64,000 nt of DNA from Halobacteriovoraceae bacterium (GTDB lineage: Bacteria > Bdellovibrionota > Bacteriovoracia > Bacteriovoracales > Bacteriovoracaceae), in contig JACKAK010000006.1 in assembly GCA_020635115.1 (NCBI GenBank), positions 186,001 through 250,000 on the forward strand, in the 5' to 3' direction. The position numbers were made by a program, and so were the translations under genes. This document shows, in pieces, positions 26,906 through 35,942 of this stretch. Within the stretch, counting starts at the first letter, position 1. Every line of letters starts with the position of its first letter. The notes beneath the pieces are model-generated. The model saw only the letters and a program-made list of their open reading frames with translations. It had not been told where the DNA came from and ran no database searches.

Positions 26906-28770
26906 TTTTTAATAAATTTCTTACTATTTTTTTAGTTTTATACTCAACAGTCCTTTTCTCTTCTGACAATAAATTTAAAAATTCAGATTTTGCAAAGATT
27001 CCCATCCTAGAAGGAGGAAGGATTAAACCCCTTGATACTTTTGCTCGCAGTCAACTTCTTATGATATATGAGAAATCTAAATTAGAAGATATGTCTGCTA
27101 TCGAATGGTTGCAAGAATTACTTTTTAAACCAGAAATTGCTTTTAAAAGAAACATATTCAGAATACGAAACAAAGAAGTTATTAATACATTAGGACTAAA
27201 ATTTAACCCTAAACACTTATATTCATTTATAGACGTTTCTATAAGTATAAAAAAAGAAGAAAAACTTATTCATGAAATTAATAAAATAAATCAAAAAGAA
27301 AGAACACCTTCACAACAACAAATTTTTGAACTCTACTTTAAAGTTAGAAATATATTGGATATTTCAAGATCCCTCTCCCTTCTACTTCCACAGTTTGTAA
27401 TCGAAAATGCTGAGCATGCCAAAAGATTAAGGCTAGAACCTAATCAAGCATTTTCATATTTAGAAATTTTAAAAAGTAAACCTCTCTACCAAGAACTCGC
27501 TAATAGTATTTTTGAAAAAAAACATGATGCTCACACAATAGATGAATCAGACATACTAAGTTTAGGTAGAAAACTCGAAACAATTTCTATGGATAACGAT
27601 ACGACACTACTAAGAATCATTCCACCTCCCTTCCAAAAGAACTTAGATACAAAATGGACTTCTCCATGGCAAACAATACAACAAGGACTCGGAACTCCAC
27701 TTTCAGTTAAATACTTTAAACTCTGGGGTCAACTATACCTGGCCTACAAGAATAATGATATTGGCCAATGGATGAATATCTCAGCTAAAGCATTTAACTA
27801 TTCAACTGAACTTGGAAAAGACCTCATCAATCAACAAAAAATTATTTGGGAAGTGAGGTATAATAATATCGATTTTTTTACAAAATCTGTTGTCTTCTAT
27901 ATTTTTGCATTTTTACTTTTAAGTTTGAGTTGGATTGTAGGTGCAAAATACTTACAAAAAGCATCACTCGTTTCAGTTGGAATTGGCGCAGTTTTGCATA
28001 CTATTGGCCTAACAATTAGATGTTTTATCATGGGTAGGCCTCCAGTATCAACATTATACGAATCAATTATTTTTGTATCGATTGTCTGTGTTATTAGCGC
28101 CCTTTTTATGGAATATCGGCTAAAAAATACCCTTGGAACTTTTATAGCGTCATGCCTAGGTTCAATTCTTCTTTTTGTAAGTTTTTCCTATGAAAAAGAT
28201 GGTGATACAATGGGAATGTTATCAGCTGTTTTAGATACTAATTTCTGGTTGGCCACACATGTAGTCACAATTACAATTGGATATGGATGTTGTTTTGTTG
28301 CCAGCATCCTTGGACATGTTTACTTATTTAAAGAAGTCAATTTAAGTATATCGGATTCTGGCCCGGATAAAAAAACAATTCAAAAAAACATGCACGGGGC
28401 GTGTTTGTATTCATTGTTTTTTACAGTTCTTGGAACGATACTCGGAGGTATTTGGGCCGATCAATCTTGGGGTAGATTCTGGGGTTGGGATCCTAAAGAA
28501 AATGGTGCAATGTTAATTTGTATGTGGATGTTGTGGGCCGTTCATGGCCGCTTAACGAAGTATTTTAATGATTTAACTTATGCACTCGTAGTCTCTCTTA
28601 CAAGTATCGTTGTCGTCTTGGCCTGGTTTGGAGTAAATCTATTAAATGTTGGACTCCACTCATATGGTTTTACTTCAAATATTGCTACAAATATTGCACT
28701 TTTTTCGTTCTTTGAAATCTTTGTTTGTTTCGGGGCCTTTATCTATATTAAAAAAAGAGCTGTACTGTGA
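26902..28770 (+). CDS. ccsA: CcsA/ResC-type cytochrome c synthetase subunit, long form
   Basis: 622 aa. Signal (1-20), then a periplasmic N-terminal domain of about 300 aa starting with IPILEGGRIKPLDTFARSQL, typical of long CcsA proteins, then at least eight membrane helices. The haem-handling WWD motif is GRFWGWDPKENGAMLICMW (around residue 530), with His in FWLATHVVT and VGLHSYGF as likely haem ligands. Together with ResB it forms the System II synthetase. The ATGA overlap with ResB and 4-base overlap with the TlpA-like gene show one transcription unit. Confidence 0.9.
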   Translation: MIFNKFLTIFLVLYSTVLFSSDNKFKNSDFAKIPILEGGRIKPLDTFARSQLLMIYEKSKLEDMSAIEWLQELLFKPEIAFKRNIFRIRNKEVINTLGLKFNPKHLYSFIDVSISIKKEEKLIHEINKINQKERTPSQQQIFELYFKVRNILDISRSLSLLLPQFVIENAEHAKRLRLEPNQAFSYLEILKSKPLYQELANSIFEKKHDAHTIDESDILSLGRKLETISMDNDTTLLRIIPPPFQKNLDTKWTSPWQTIQQGLGTPLSVKYFKLWGQLYLAYKNNDIGQWMNISAKAFNYSTELGKDLINQQKIIWEVRYNNIDFFTKSVVFYIFAFLLLSLSWIVGAKYLQKASLVSVGIGAVLHTIGLTIRCFIMGRPPVSTLYESIIFVSIVCVISALFMEYRLKNTLGTFIASCLGSILLFVSFSYEKDGDTMGMLSAVLDTNFWLATHVVTITIGYGCCFVASILGHVYLFKEVNLSISDSGPDKKTIQKNMHGACLYSLFFTVLGTILGGIWADQSWGRFWGWDPKENGAMLICMWMLWAVHGRLTKYFNDLTYALVVSLTSIVVVLAWFGVNLLNVGLHSYGFTSNIATNIALFSFFEIFVCFGAFIYIKKRAVL

Positions 28771-29330
28771 AATTCATAGCTATTACAACTTCACTTATCG
28801 TTGTTTTCCTTATCACTCATTATATCGATTCATCATCTATACCCAAATTAGATGATCAAAAAAACATTGTATCGAATGATATAAAAGAACTAATTCCCCT
28901 TCCAAATTTTAATTTTACAAACCTTGAAGGAAAAAAATTATCAATAGATGATTTTAAAGGAAAAGTTATCATTCTTAATTTCTGGGCCAGTTGGTGTGGA
29001 CCTTGCGAGCAAGAATTTCCAGAAATGGCCAAGATTGTCAGTAGTAATAAGGACACCGTTCTTGTGGCAATTTCAAATGATGAAGAAAGAAAAGATATTG
29101 ATAAATTTTTAAAACGTTTAAAAAAAGAATATCCAAAACTCGAAAATGATAGAATCATTTTTGCCCACGATAAATATAAAGAAATTTCTACAGACTATTT
29201 CAATGTCTTACGTTTACCTGAAACTTTCATTGTTAATTCACAATTTAAAATTCTAAGAAAAGTAATTGGAAGTCAAGAATGGCTCGATGGAAGTATGACA
29301 TCTTTCATTAACGAACTTTTTAAAAAATAA
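28767..29330 (+). CDS. TlpA/ResA-like thioredoxin, membrane anchored
   Basis: 187 aa. An N-terminal hydrophobic helix (residues 2-18) anchors a periplasmic thioredoxin domain with NFWASWCGPCEQEFPEM holding the redox C-G-P-C pair and cis-Pro near RLPETF. It matches ResA/TlpA proteins that reduce apocytochrome CxxCH disulfides prior to haem attachment. Start is GTG, overlapping the ccsA stop by 4 bases. Its place as last gene of the maturation operon confirms the role. Confidence 0.9.
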   Translation: MKFIAITTSLIVVFLITHYIDSSSIPKLDDQKNIVSNDIKELIPLPNFNFTNLEGKKLSIDDFKGKVIILNFWASWCGPCEQEFPEMAKIVSSNKDTVLVAISNDEERKDIDKFLKRLKKEYPKLENDRIIFAHDKYKEISTDYFNVLRLPETFIVNSQFKILRKVIGSQEWLDGSMTSFINELFKK

Positions 29331-29513
29331 TATCAAAAATGTAAATTTTTTATTATCTCATAGTTATTGATAAAACAAAATCAACTTCAGTAAAAAAAAT
29401 TCTTACAACATTAAAATTACATATTCACATGATTCTTGTCAGTATTAGAAATGAGATTAACGACATTGACTCATAACCCTTATAGTGAAAGAATTTAAGA
29501 TGGACACTTTTTC

Positions 29514-29518
29514 AGGAG
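29514..29518 (+). promoter_or_regulatory. Shine-Dalgarno fixing an AUC start for nrdJ
   Basis: AGGAG, six bases before ATC at 29525. No ATG, GTG or TTG exists in the nrdJ frame between an upstream stop and codon 35, whereas the sequence after this site encodes the conserved protein N terminus. A separate ATG at 29500 opens only a 23-codon frame ending at TGA in another frame. Confidence 0.7.
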
Positions 29519-29524
29519 AACCTT

Positions 29525-32500
29525 ATCAAAATACAAAAAAAATATACTCATTCCCTTTCTCATCCCTATGAAAATATTTTATTTGAAGAACGTGATAGTG
29601 AAATTAGATCTGTTGATGGTAAGTCTATGGCCCACTATAAAATAGTCGTTCCTAAAAATTGGTCACAAGTCGCAACTGATATACTTGCACAAAAGTATGC
29701 TCGCAAAAGTGGAATCAATACAAATGGCAAATTTACAGAACAAGGAGAGAAAGATTCCAGACAAATATTTAATCGGTTGAGTGAATGTTGGAGAAATTGG
29801 GGTGAAAAATATCAATATTTCGACACAAAAGAAGACGCAGATAATTTTGAAGATGAAATTAAATTTATGCTTGCAAATCAATTTTGTGCCCCTAATTCCC
29901 CTCAGTGGTTTAATACAGGTCTATATGATTCATATGGAATTAAAGGAAATCCACAAGGACATTTTTTTGTAGAACAAAATAATGGCAAGTTAACAAAATC
30001 AAAATCAGCATATGAACGACCTCAACCTCATGCCTGTTTTATTCAATCTGTAGATGATGATCTTGTGAATAAAGGTGGAATCATGGATCTTTGGTCAAAA
30101 GAGGCCAGATTATTTAAATATGGTTCAGGAACAGGAACTAATTATTCAAATATTCGCTCAAAGGGTGAGAAACTCGGTGGAGGAGGTGAATCATCCGGAC
30201 TTATGTCATTTCTCTTAATAGGTGATCGATCTGCTGGAGCAATTAAATCAGGTGGAACAACGAGAAGGGCCGCTAAAATGGTATGTTTAGACATAGATCA
30301 TCCTGATATAGAAGATTTTATTGAATGGAAATCAAAAGAAGAACATAAAGTTGCATCTTTGGTCACAGGATCAAAGACATGTAAATATCATCTCAATAAA
30401 ATCATGGAGACAATCTCCAAATCAAAAGAAGAGGACAAATATTCTCTGAGGAAAAATGAAAATCTTAGAAAAGCTGTAAAAGAAGCAAAAGAACATTATG
30501 TTCCGATAAATTACATTAATAGGGTGATTGAATTATCGAAGCAAGGATTTGATCATATCGAATTTGAAGAGTTTGATACTGACTGGAACTCTGAGGCCTA
30601 TATGACAGTATCTGGACAAAATTCGAACAATTCAATTAGAATTTCAAATCAATTCTTTAAAGCTCTTGAAGAAAATGCTCAATTCAATTTAAGGAGAAGA
30701 ACAGATGGAAGTGTCTCAAAAACAGTTCATGCAAAAAGTCTATGGAAAAAAATAAATCAGGCCGCTTGGCAGTGTGCTGACCCTGGATTGCAATTCGATG
30801 ATACAATTAATGAGTGGCATACTTGTCCGGAAGGAGGAAGGATTAATGCTTCAAATCCTTGTTCGGAATATATGTTTTTAGATAACACTGCTTGTAATCT
30901 GGCATCCCTTAATTTAATTAAATTTTACAATAAAGATAAAAATTTATTTGATGTAGAAAGTTTTATTCATGCCTGTTCACTTTGGACAATCGTTCTTGAA
31001 ATTTCAGTCCTCATGGCACAGTTTCCTTCTAAGGAAATTGCTCAAAATTCATTTGATTATCGAACTTTGGGACTAGGATTTGCCAATATTGGTGCACTCC
31101 TTATGCAAATGGGTCTTGCCTATGATTCGCAAAAAGGTAGAGCTATCGCAGCGGCCATTAGTTCCATTATGGGAGGAACGGCCTATAAAACTTCGGCCTT
31201 AATGGCCAAAGAATTGGGCCCATTTTCTAAGTTTAAAATAAATAAAAAGCACATGTTAAGAGTTATTAGAAACCATAGAAGGGCCGCTTACAGTGAAACT
31301 GATAATTACGAAGATCTCACTATACTTCCTCAAAAATTTGAGGGCCAATTAATTGAAGAATATCTAGTGAGGGCCGCACGAAATTCTTGGGATGAAGCTT
31401 TAGAATATGGAGAAAAATATGGATATAGAAATGCTCAAGTAACAGTCATTGCTCCAACAGGGACGATTGGATTATTAATGGATTGTGATACTACAGGAAT
31501 AGAGCCTGATTTTTCATTAGTCAAATTCAAAAAGTTAGCAGGGGGGGGATACCTCAAAATTATTAACCAGTCAGTTCCTTTAGCACTTTCCCATCTGAAG
31601 TATTCAAAAAAAGAAATTGATGAAATTATCCCATATATCACTGGATATGCAACGTTAAGAGACTGTCCTTTTATAAATAACAACTCTCTCAAAGAGATTG
31701 GTTTTTCTGAAGAGATAATAAATCAAATTGAAACAATACTTCCTGGGATATTTGATCTTCAATATGCCTTCAATAGGTATAGCATAGGGGATGAATTTCT
31801 CAAAAATAAATTAAAAATATCAGAAGACCAGCTCAATGATCCACAATTTTCAATATTAAAACATATTGGTTTTAATAGTGAACAAATTGAACTAGCAAAC
31901 GAATATGTCTGTGGATCGATGACAATGGAAGGGGCCCCACACATCAAGGATGAACATTTGTCGGTATTTGACTGTGCTAATAAGTGTGGAAAGAAGGGCC
32001 TCAGACAAATACCTCCTCAAGCTCATTTATCCATGATGGCCGCAGTCCAACCTTTTATCTCAGGGGCGATTTCAAAAACGGTTAATATGCCAAACGAAAT
32101 CGGAATCAATGAGATTGGTAATATTTACTATCTGTCATGGAAAATGATGTTAAAGTCCAATGCCATTTATAGAGATGGTTCAAAATTATCGCAACCTCTT
32201 AACAGCACTCTTTTGAATGATCTTGATATTGAAGAAGTAGATTCAAATATTGAAAAAATTGAAAAACTGGCAAAAAGCATGTCTACAGAGTTTATACATA
32301 CAGTGAAGAGGAAGACTTTACCCAACAGAAGATCTGGATACACTCAAAAGGCCACTGTTGGAGGGCACAAAATTTACATACGCACAGGTGAGTATAAGGA
32401 TGGAAAACTAGGGGAAGTTTTTATTGATATGCATAAGGAAGGTGCAGCATATAGGTCTCTTCTAAATTGCTTCTCAATCGCTATTTCACTTGGACTACAG

Positions 32501-32965
32501 TATGGTGTTCCATTAGACGAATTTGTAGATGCTTTTACTTTTACTCGCTTTGAACCAAACGGCATTGTTATAGGACATGACAATATAAAGATGGCAACAT
32601 CTGTTATTGATTACATCTTCCGAGAGCTCGGAATGAGATATTTAAATCGATATGATCTCGTACATGTCCAACCTGAAGACTTGAGACCAGATAGTGTCGC
32701 AAGTGAAGAAGTAAAAGAGGAAACTCTGGTTAAAATTATGAATAAACATGAAGAACAGATAGGGGGTTCATCTCAACTAAGTACTCAAAAAGTTTATAGC
32801 ATTTCACAAAACTCTGAAATGATAAAAAACCAGCGAAAAAGACAAGAGGCCAAAATTAAAGGGTATGAAGGTGATGCTTGCAGTGCATGCGGATCACTAA
32901 CATTGGTTAGGAATGGATCTTGTTTGAAATGTGATAGTTGTGGAGAAACGACAGGGTGTTCATAA
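29525..32965 (+). CDS. nrdJ: Vitamin B12-dependent (class II) ribonucleoside-diphosphate reductase
   Basis: About 1146 aa. It reduces ribonucleotides to deoxyribonucleotides with adenosylcobalamin. The frame upstream of the first ATG (29627) encodes KIQKKYTHSLSHPYENILF, then EERDSEI, the conserved N terminus of this family, so translation starts at ATC (29525) just after AGGAG or the start codon is mutated. Motifs: GSGTGTNYSNIRSKGEKLGGGG region, NPCSEYMF … CNLASLNL, APTGTIGLLMDCDTTG, and a C-terminal zinc-binding CSACGSLT … CLKCDSCGETTGCS tail (CxxC pairs). An oxygen-independent enzyme, consistent with B12-dependent MetH also in the window. No B12 riboswitch is visible upstream. Confidence 0.88.
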   Translation: MKIQKKYTHSLSHPYENILFEERDSEIRSVDGKSMAHYKIVVPKNWSQVATDILAQKYARKSGINTNGKFTEQGEKDSRQIFNRLSECWRNWGEKYQYFDTKEDADNFEDEIKFMLANQFCAPNSPQWFNTGLYDSYGIKGNPQGHFFVEQNNGKLTKSKSAYERPQPHACFIQSVDDDLVNKGGIMDLWSKEARLFKYGSGTGTNYSNIRSKGEKLGGGGESSGLMSFLLIGDRSAGAIKSGGTTRRAAKMVCLDIDHPDIEDFIEWKSKEEHKVASLVTGSKTCKYHLNKIMETISKSKEEDKYSLRKNENLRKAVKEAKEHYVPINYINRVIELSKQGFDHIEFEEFDTDWNSEAYMTVSGQNSNNSIRISNQFFKALEENAQFNLRRRTDGSVSKTVHAKSLWKKINQAAWQCADPGLQFDDTINEWHTCPEGGRINASNPCSEYMFLDNTACNLASLNLIKFYNKDKNLFDVESFIHACSLWTIVLEISVLMAQFPSKEIAQNSFDYRTLGLGFANIGALLMQMGLAYDSQKGRAIAAAISSIMGGTAYKTSALMAKELGPFSKFKINKKHMLRVIRNHRRAAYSETDNYEDLTILPQKFEGQLIEEYLVRAARNSWDEALEYGEKYGYRNAQVTVIAPTGTIGLLMDCDTTGIEPDFSLVKFKKLAGGGYLKIINQSVPLALSHLKYSKKEIDEIIPYITGYATLRDCPFINNNSLKEIGFSEEIINQIETILPGIFDLQYAFNRYSIGDEFLKNKLKISEDQLNDPQFSILKHIGFNSEQIELANEYVCGSMTMEGAPHIKDEHLSVFDCANKCGKKGLRQIPPQAHLSMMAAVQPFISGAISKTVNMPNEIGINEIGNIYYLSWKMMLKSNAIYRDGSKLSQPLNSTLLNDLDIEEVDSNIEKIEKLAKSMSTEFIHTVKRKTLPNRRSGYTQKATVGGHKIYIRTGEYKDGKLGEVFIDMHKEGAAYRSLLNCFSIAISLGLQYGVPLDEFVDAFTFTRFEPNGIVIGHDNIKMATSVIDYIFRELGMRYLNRYDLVHVQPEDLRPDSVASEEVKEETLVKIMNKHEEQIGGSSQLSTQKVYSISQNSEMIKNQRKRQEAKIKGYEGDACSACGSLTLVRNGSCLKCDSCGETTGCS

Positions 32966-32983
32966 CGTTTTTTTGGCAAAAGT

Positions 32984-33571
32984 ATGATACAAATAAACTC
33001 AATGAAAGAAATAGAGCATATATACATTCAAACGGAACGATTAATTTTAAGACAGTGGAAAAACTCTGATCGAGATATCTTTGCACAGATCAATGCCGAT
33101 CCAGAAATGATGAAATTTTTTCCGAGTACTTACGACAAAAACAAAAGTGACAATTTTATTGATAAAACTATCGAATTGATTAAAAAAAACAATTATGGGT
33201 TCTTTGCAGTAGAGCTCAAAGAGACAAAAGAGTTTATTGGTTTTGTTGGTTTCACTGACACTGATTATGAGGCCTATTTTGTTCCAGCGATAGAAATTGG
33301 CTGGAGGATTCATAAAAAATATTGGAAAAAAGGCCTCGCAACAGAGGCCGCATTTTCTTGTCTTAAGTATTGTTTTGAAAAATTTAATTTCGATGAAATT
33401 GTTGCGTGTACAGCAACGGCCAATAGGCCTTCTCGAAACGTAATGGAAAGAATTGGAATGAAACAAGATCTTAATGGTACTTTTTTCCATTCTCAAATTC
33501 CAAAAGGTCATAAACATTCAGAACATGTCCTTTATAGGATGAGAAAGGATGATTTTTTTGCTAGCAAGTAA
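32984..33571 (+). CDS. GNAT family N-acetyltransferase (RimJ/RimL type)
   Basis: 195 aa. TERLILRQWKNSDRD at residues about 18-32, IGWRIHKKYWKKGLATEA (acetyl-CoA binding Q/R-x-x-G-x-A variant, KKGLAT) and ACTATANRPSRNVMERIGM match RimJ/RimL-like GNAT acetyltransferases with protein or small-molecule amine substrates. It lies 18 bases after nrdJ and may be co-transcribed. A second ATG at 33002 is possible; neither has a good ribosome site. Target unknown. Confidence 0.87.
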   Translation: MIQINSMKEIEHIYIQTERLILRQWKNSDRDIFAQINADPEMMKFFPSTYDKNKSDNFIDKTIELIKKNNYGFFAVELKETKEFIGFVGFTDTDYEAYFVPAIEIGWRIHKKYWKKGLATEAAFSCLKYCFEKFNFDEIVACTATANRPSRNVMERIGMKQDLNGTFFHSQIPKGHKHSEHVLYRMRKDDFFASK

Positions 33572-33590
33572 GTTTTAAGCTAGTTTATTT
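33561..33590 (+). terminator. Hairpin plus T-rich tail after the GNAT gene
   Basis: CTAGC (33561-33565) pairs with GCTAG (33579-33583), followed on the plus strand by TTTATTTTTT. The first arm lies inside the last codons. Weak stem but right position between two convergent genes. Confidence 0.4.
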
Positions 33591-34121
33591 TTTGCTTATT
33601 TCAACTTTTGCACACAATTCTTTTTCTCTTTGACTTAGTTGTTTCTCTACATTTTTATGACATTTTAAATGTTTAAGAGTTCCATCAATATTATATTCAA
33701 AATATGAGACTTCATTATTCCAAATATATTCAACTTTCATTTTGTTTCCATTTTCATAATACACATAGTTTGGGCCAATATTAATTCCATCTTTGTATGT
33801 ATATTGTCTTTTAGCTTTACCATTTGTATGAAAATCGATTATTTTTCCGTGACGCTGTTTATTCTGGTTAAAATTTTGTTCTGTCTTAATTTTTCCATTT
33901 TCGTCAAAAAAGATTATTTTCCTTTGAATGCCTGAATTCATCATTATCTTCCTTTGAATCTTTTCATCTCGTTTACAAATCACTTCTCCAGACATTTTCT
34001 TTAAAATTCCACCATGATTCATATTTATAATTTTGTCACCCTGAGTACATACAACGGCTGAGCTATATGAAGATATAGAATAGATTACAAAAATACATGC
34101 TACTAATATTTTTAGATACAC
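33585..34121 (-). CDS. MORN-repeat-like secreted protein
   Basis: 178 aa with an N-terminal signal peptide (1-22). The body repeats the YwqK-type pattern …ENGKIKTEQNFNQNKQRHGKI…, HTNGKAKRQYTYKDGINIGP, YYENGNKMKVEYIWNNE, each about 22 residues, which is the MORN_2 repeat. Such proteins are envelope or antitoxin-like; no toxin neighbour is seen. It lies just upstream of a histidine kinase on the opposite side (12 bases from the end of that gene, same strand), so may be co-transcribed after it. Function unknown. Confidence 0.7.
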   Translation of the reverse strand: MYLKILVACIFVIYSISSYSSAVVCTQGDKIINMNHGGILKKMSGEVICKRDEKIQRKIMMNSGIQRKIIFFDENGKIKTEQNFNQNKQRHGKIIDFHTNGKAKRQYTYKDGINIGPNYVYYENGNKMKVEYIWNNEVSYFEYNIDGTLKHLKCHKNVEKQLSQREKELCAKVEISKK

Positions 34122-34133
34122 AGACTAATCTTT

Positions 34134-35873
34134 CTAAGAATTAAGAATTTTATTAATTCCATCGAGCAATATTTTTTTATTAAATGGTTTCGATATAAAA
34201 CCATTACAGCCTGACAATTTTAAAGCTTCAAAATCTTTTTCATAAGTTGTGGCTGATAGAGCAATTATTTTCATCTTATCATTAGAATTTTCTAACTGTC
34301 TAATTTGATTCACTATCATAGCTCCATTTTCATTTTCAAGTTTCATATCGATAATGACAAAATCAATATGGTTATTTTTAAAATACTTCATGGCACTTTT
34401 GCCATCAAGAGCAAAAAATATCTTATTACAAATTGATCTGGTGTATATATTTAGTATAATTTTAATATCGGGATCGTCGTCAACAACAAGAATGTTATAT
34501 TTTTTATTTGATTTCGATTTCTCAATATCTCCAATATTGTGCATGTTTTTATATTTTCTTGGAAGAATTACTGAGATTGTTGTTCCCTCTCCGTAGATAG
34601 AATCAATCTCAATATTACCACCACAATTCTCGATGAGTCTTTTCACTGTGGCCATCCCGATTCCATGTCCATCAGCTTTAGCGTTTACATTCTCTAGTCT
34701 ACTAAATTTCGTAAACACCTTATTTAGATCTTCCTCTTTAAATCCAATTCCATTATCAATTACTTGAATAATAATTTTCTCATCAATTTCTTCGGTTTTC
34801 ATTATCACATTTGGAATCCTCTCTGGAGGAGTGTACTTAATTGCGTTTGAAACAATATTTGTCAAACTTTGAGTAAGTGAAGATTTTCCACAATACACTT
34901 TTTGAATTTTAAAATCCGAAGTAAAACTCGCATTTTTTTCTTGTATTAAATCATGAAGTTGAAAATTTATATCATTAAATACTTCTTCAAACTGAACCTC
35001 TGAAATTTCCTCTTTTCCACCTTTAAGTGCAATCTTAAGCATTTCATCTATAATATTGAGTGCCTTTTTTCCCGCCCTGCGTACGTTATAAAGTAATTCA
35101 TCTTTATTGTGATGTTTGATTTCTTTATCTAAAATAATATCAAGATAATTATTAATTGTATTTATTGGATTTTTCAAATCATGTGCAACTGCATGATCAT
35201 ATTGCTTTAGTTCTTCGTTTACTTTCTCTAATTCATTATTAGCTGTTTCAAGTTTTTTTAAAAACACTTCATTTGCAAGAAGAAATTCTATACCTTTGAT
35301 AATAAATCTATTTATTTTGATCACACCTCTCGTTAAATTGATGCCTAATAAAACAAGTAATATTCCCAAGATTGAGTACATTTCATTGCCTTGCATAAAA
35401 ACGGCAAATACAATTGGTATTAACAAAATTAATAAATAGCTAACAGATATTTTAATTGATGAAGCATATGATGAAATTGAGCCGGCCATAAGACCAACCA
35501 AAATAAGGATCACAAAAAGTTGATGAATAACAGATTCTTTTGGGAAAAAATAAAATGCTCCCAAACTGATAATGATCGCAGTCAGACAACTAAAACAACA
35601 AAAGCGATTTTCCCATTTAGAATAATTTCCGAACTCTTTATTACTTTCATTTTTTTGAAATAAATAACTATTTATAACTCTTACAATTGTTAAGAGAAAT
35701 ATTATTCCATACCATAGATTAATTTCAATATAATTGACAGTGTCTCGAAGTACATAAACCAATAAAGAGATCACAAGTAATAAGGAAAAGAACGTTGAAT
35801 AACTTTTCTCATAAACTTGACTAACTCTAATATAATTCAACCTGTTATCAGATGATTCAAAATCATTTTTCAT
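34134..35873 (-). CDS. Hybrid sensor histidine kinase with C-terminal receiver
   Basis: 579 aa. Six hydrophobic helices (about residues 25-195) form an integral membrane sensor; a coiled coil (ANNELEKVNEELKQ) leads to the H-box AVAHDLKNPINTINN. The ATPase domain has N box NIVSNAIKYTPP, D box DNGIGF, and G box HGIGMATVKRL. The C-terminal receiver (YNILVVDDDPDIK … VIIDMKLEN … KPFNKKI) has the Asp acceptor and conserved Lys. A regulatory phosphorelay; signal and output gene unknown. The H-box Lys-Asn in place of Arg-Thr (HDLKNP) is common in the phytochrome-like class. Confidence 0.92.
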   Translation of the reverse strand: MKNDFESSDNRLNYIRVSQVYEKSYSTFFSLLLVISLLVYVLRDTVNYIEINLWYGIIFLLTIVRVINSYLFQKNESNKEFGNYSKWENRFCCFSCLTAIIISLGAFYFFPKESVIHQLFVILILVGLMAGSISSYASSIKISVSYLLILLIPIVFAVFMQGNEMYSILGILLVLLGINLTRGVIKINRFIIKGIEFLLANEVFLKKLETANNELEKVNEELKQYDHAVAHDLKNPINTINNYLDIILDKEIKHHNKDELLYNVRRAGKKALNIIDEMLKIALKGGKEEISEVQFEEVFNDINFQLHDLIQEKNASFTSDFKIQKVYCGKSSLTQSLTNIVSNAIKYTPPERIPNVIMKTEEIDEKIIIQVIDNGIGFKEEDLNKVFTKFSRLENVNAKADGHGIGMATVKRLIENCGGNIEIDSIYGEGTTISVILPRKYKNMHNIGDIEKSKSNKKYNILVVDDDPDIKIILNIYTRSICNKIFFALDGKSAMKYFKNNHIDFVIIDMKLENENGAMIVNQIRQLENSNDKMKIIALSATTYEKDFEALKLSGCNGFISKPFNKKILLDGINKILNS

Positions 35874-35942
35874 ACTTATAAGTTAAAGTATCTAGTGACT
35901 CTTATCCAGAAAGAAAAAATGATCCTATAACCTATATTTTTA

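Noticed and set aside
29331..29524. Cobalamin riboswitch upstream of nrdJ
   Set aside because: No B12 box (GCCACTG-like) or characteristic leader in the 190-base gap; the only similar string lies inside the nrdJ coding region.
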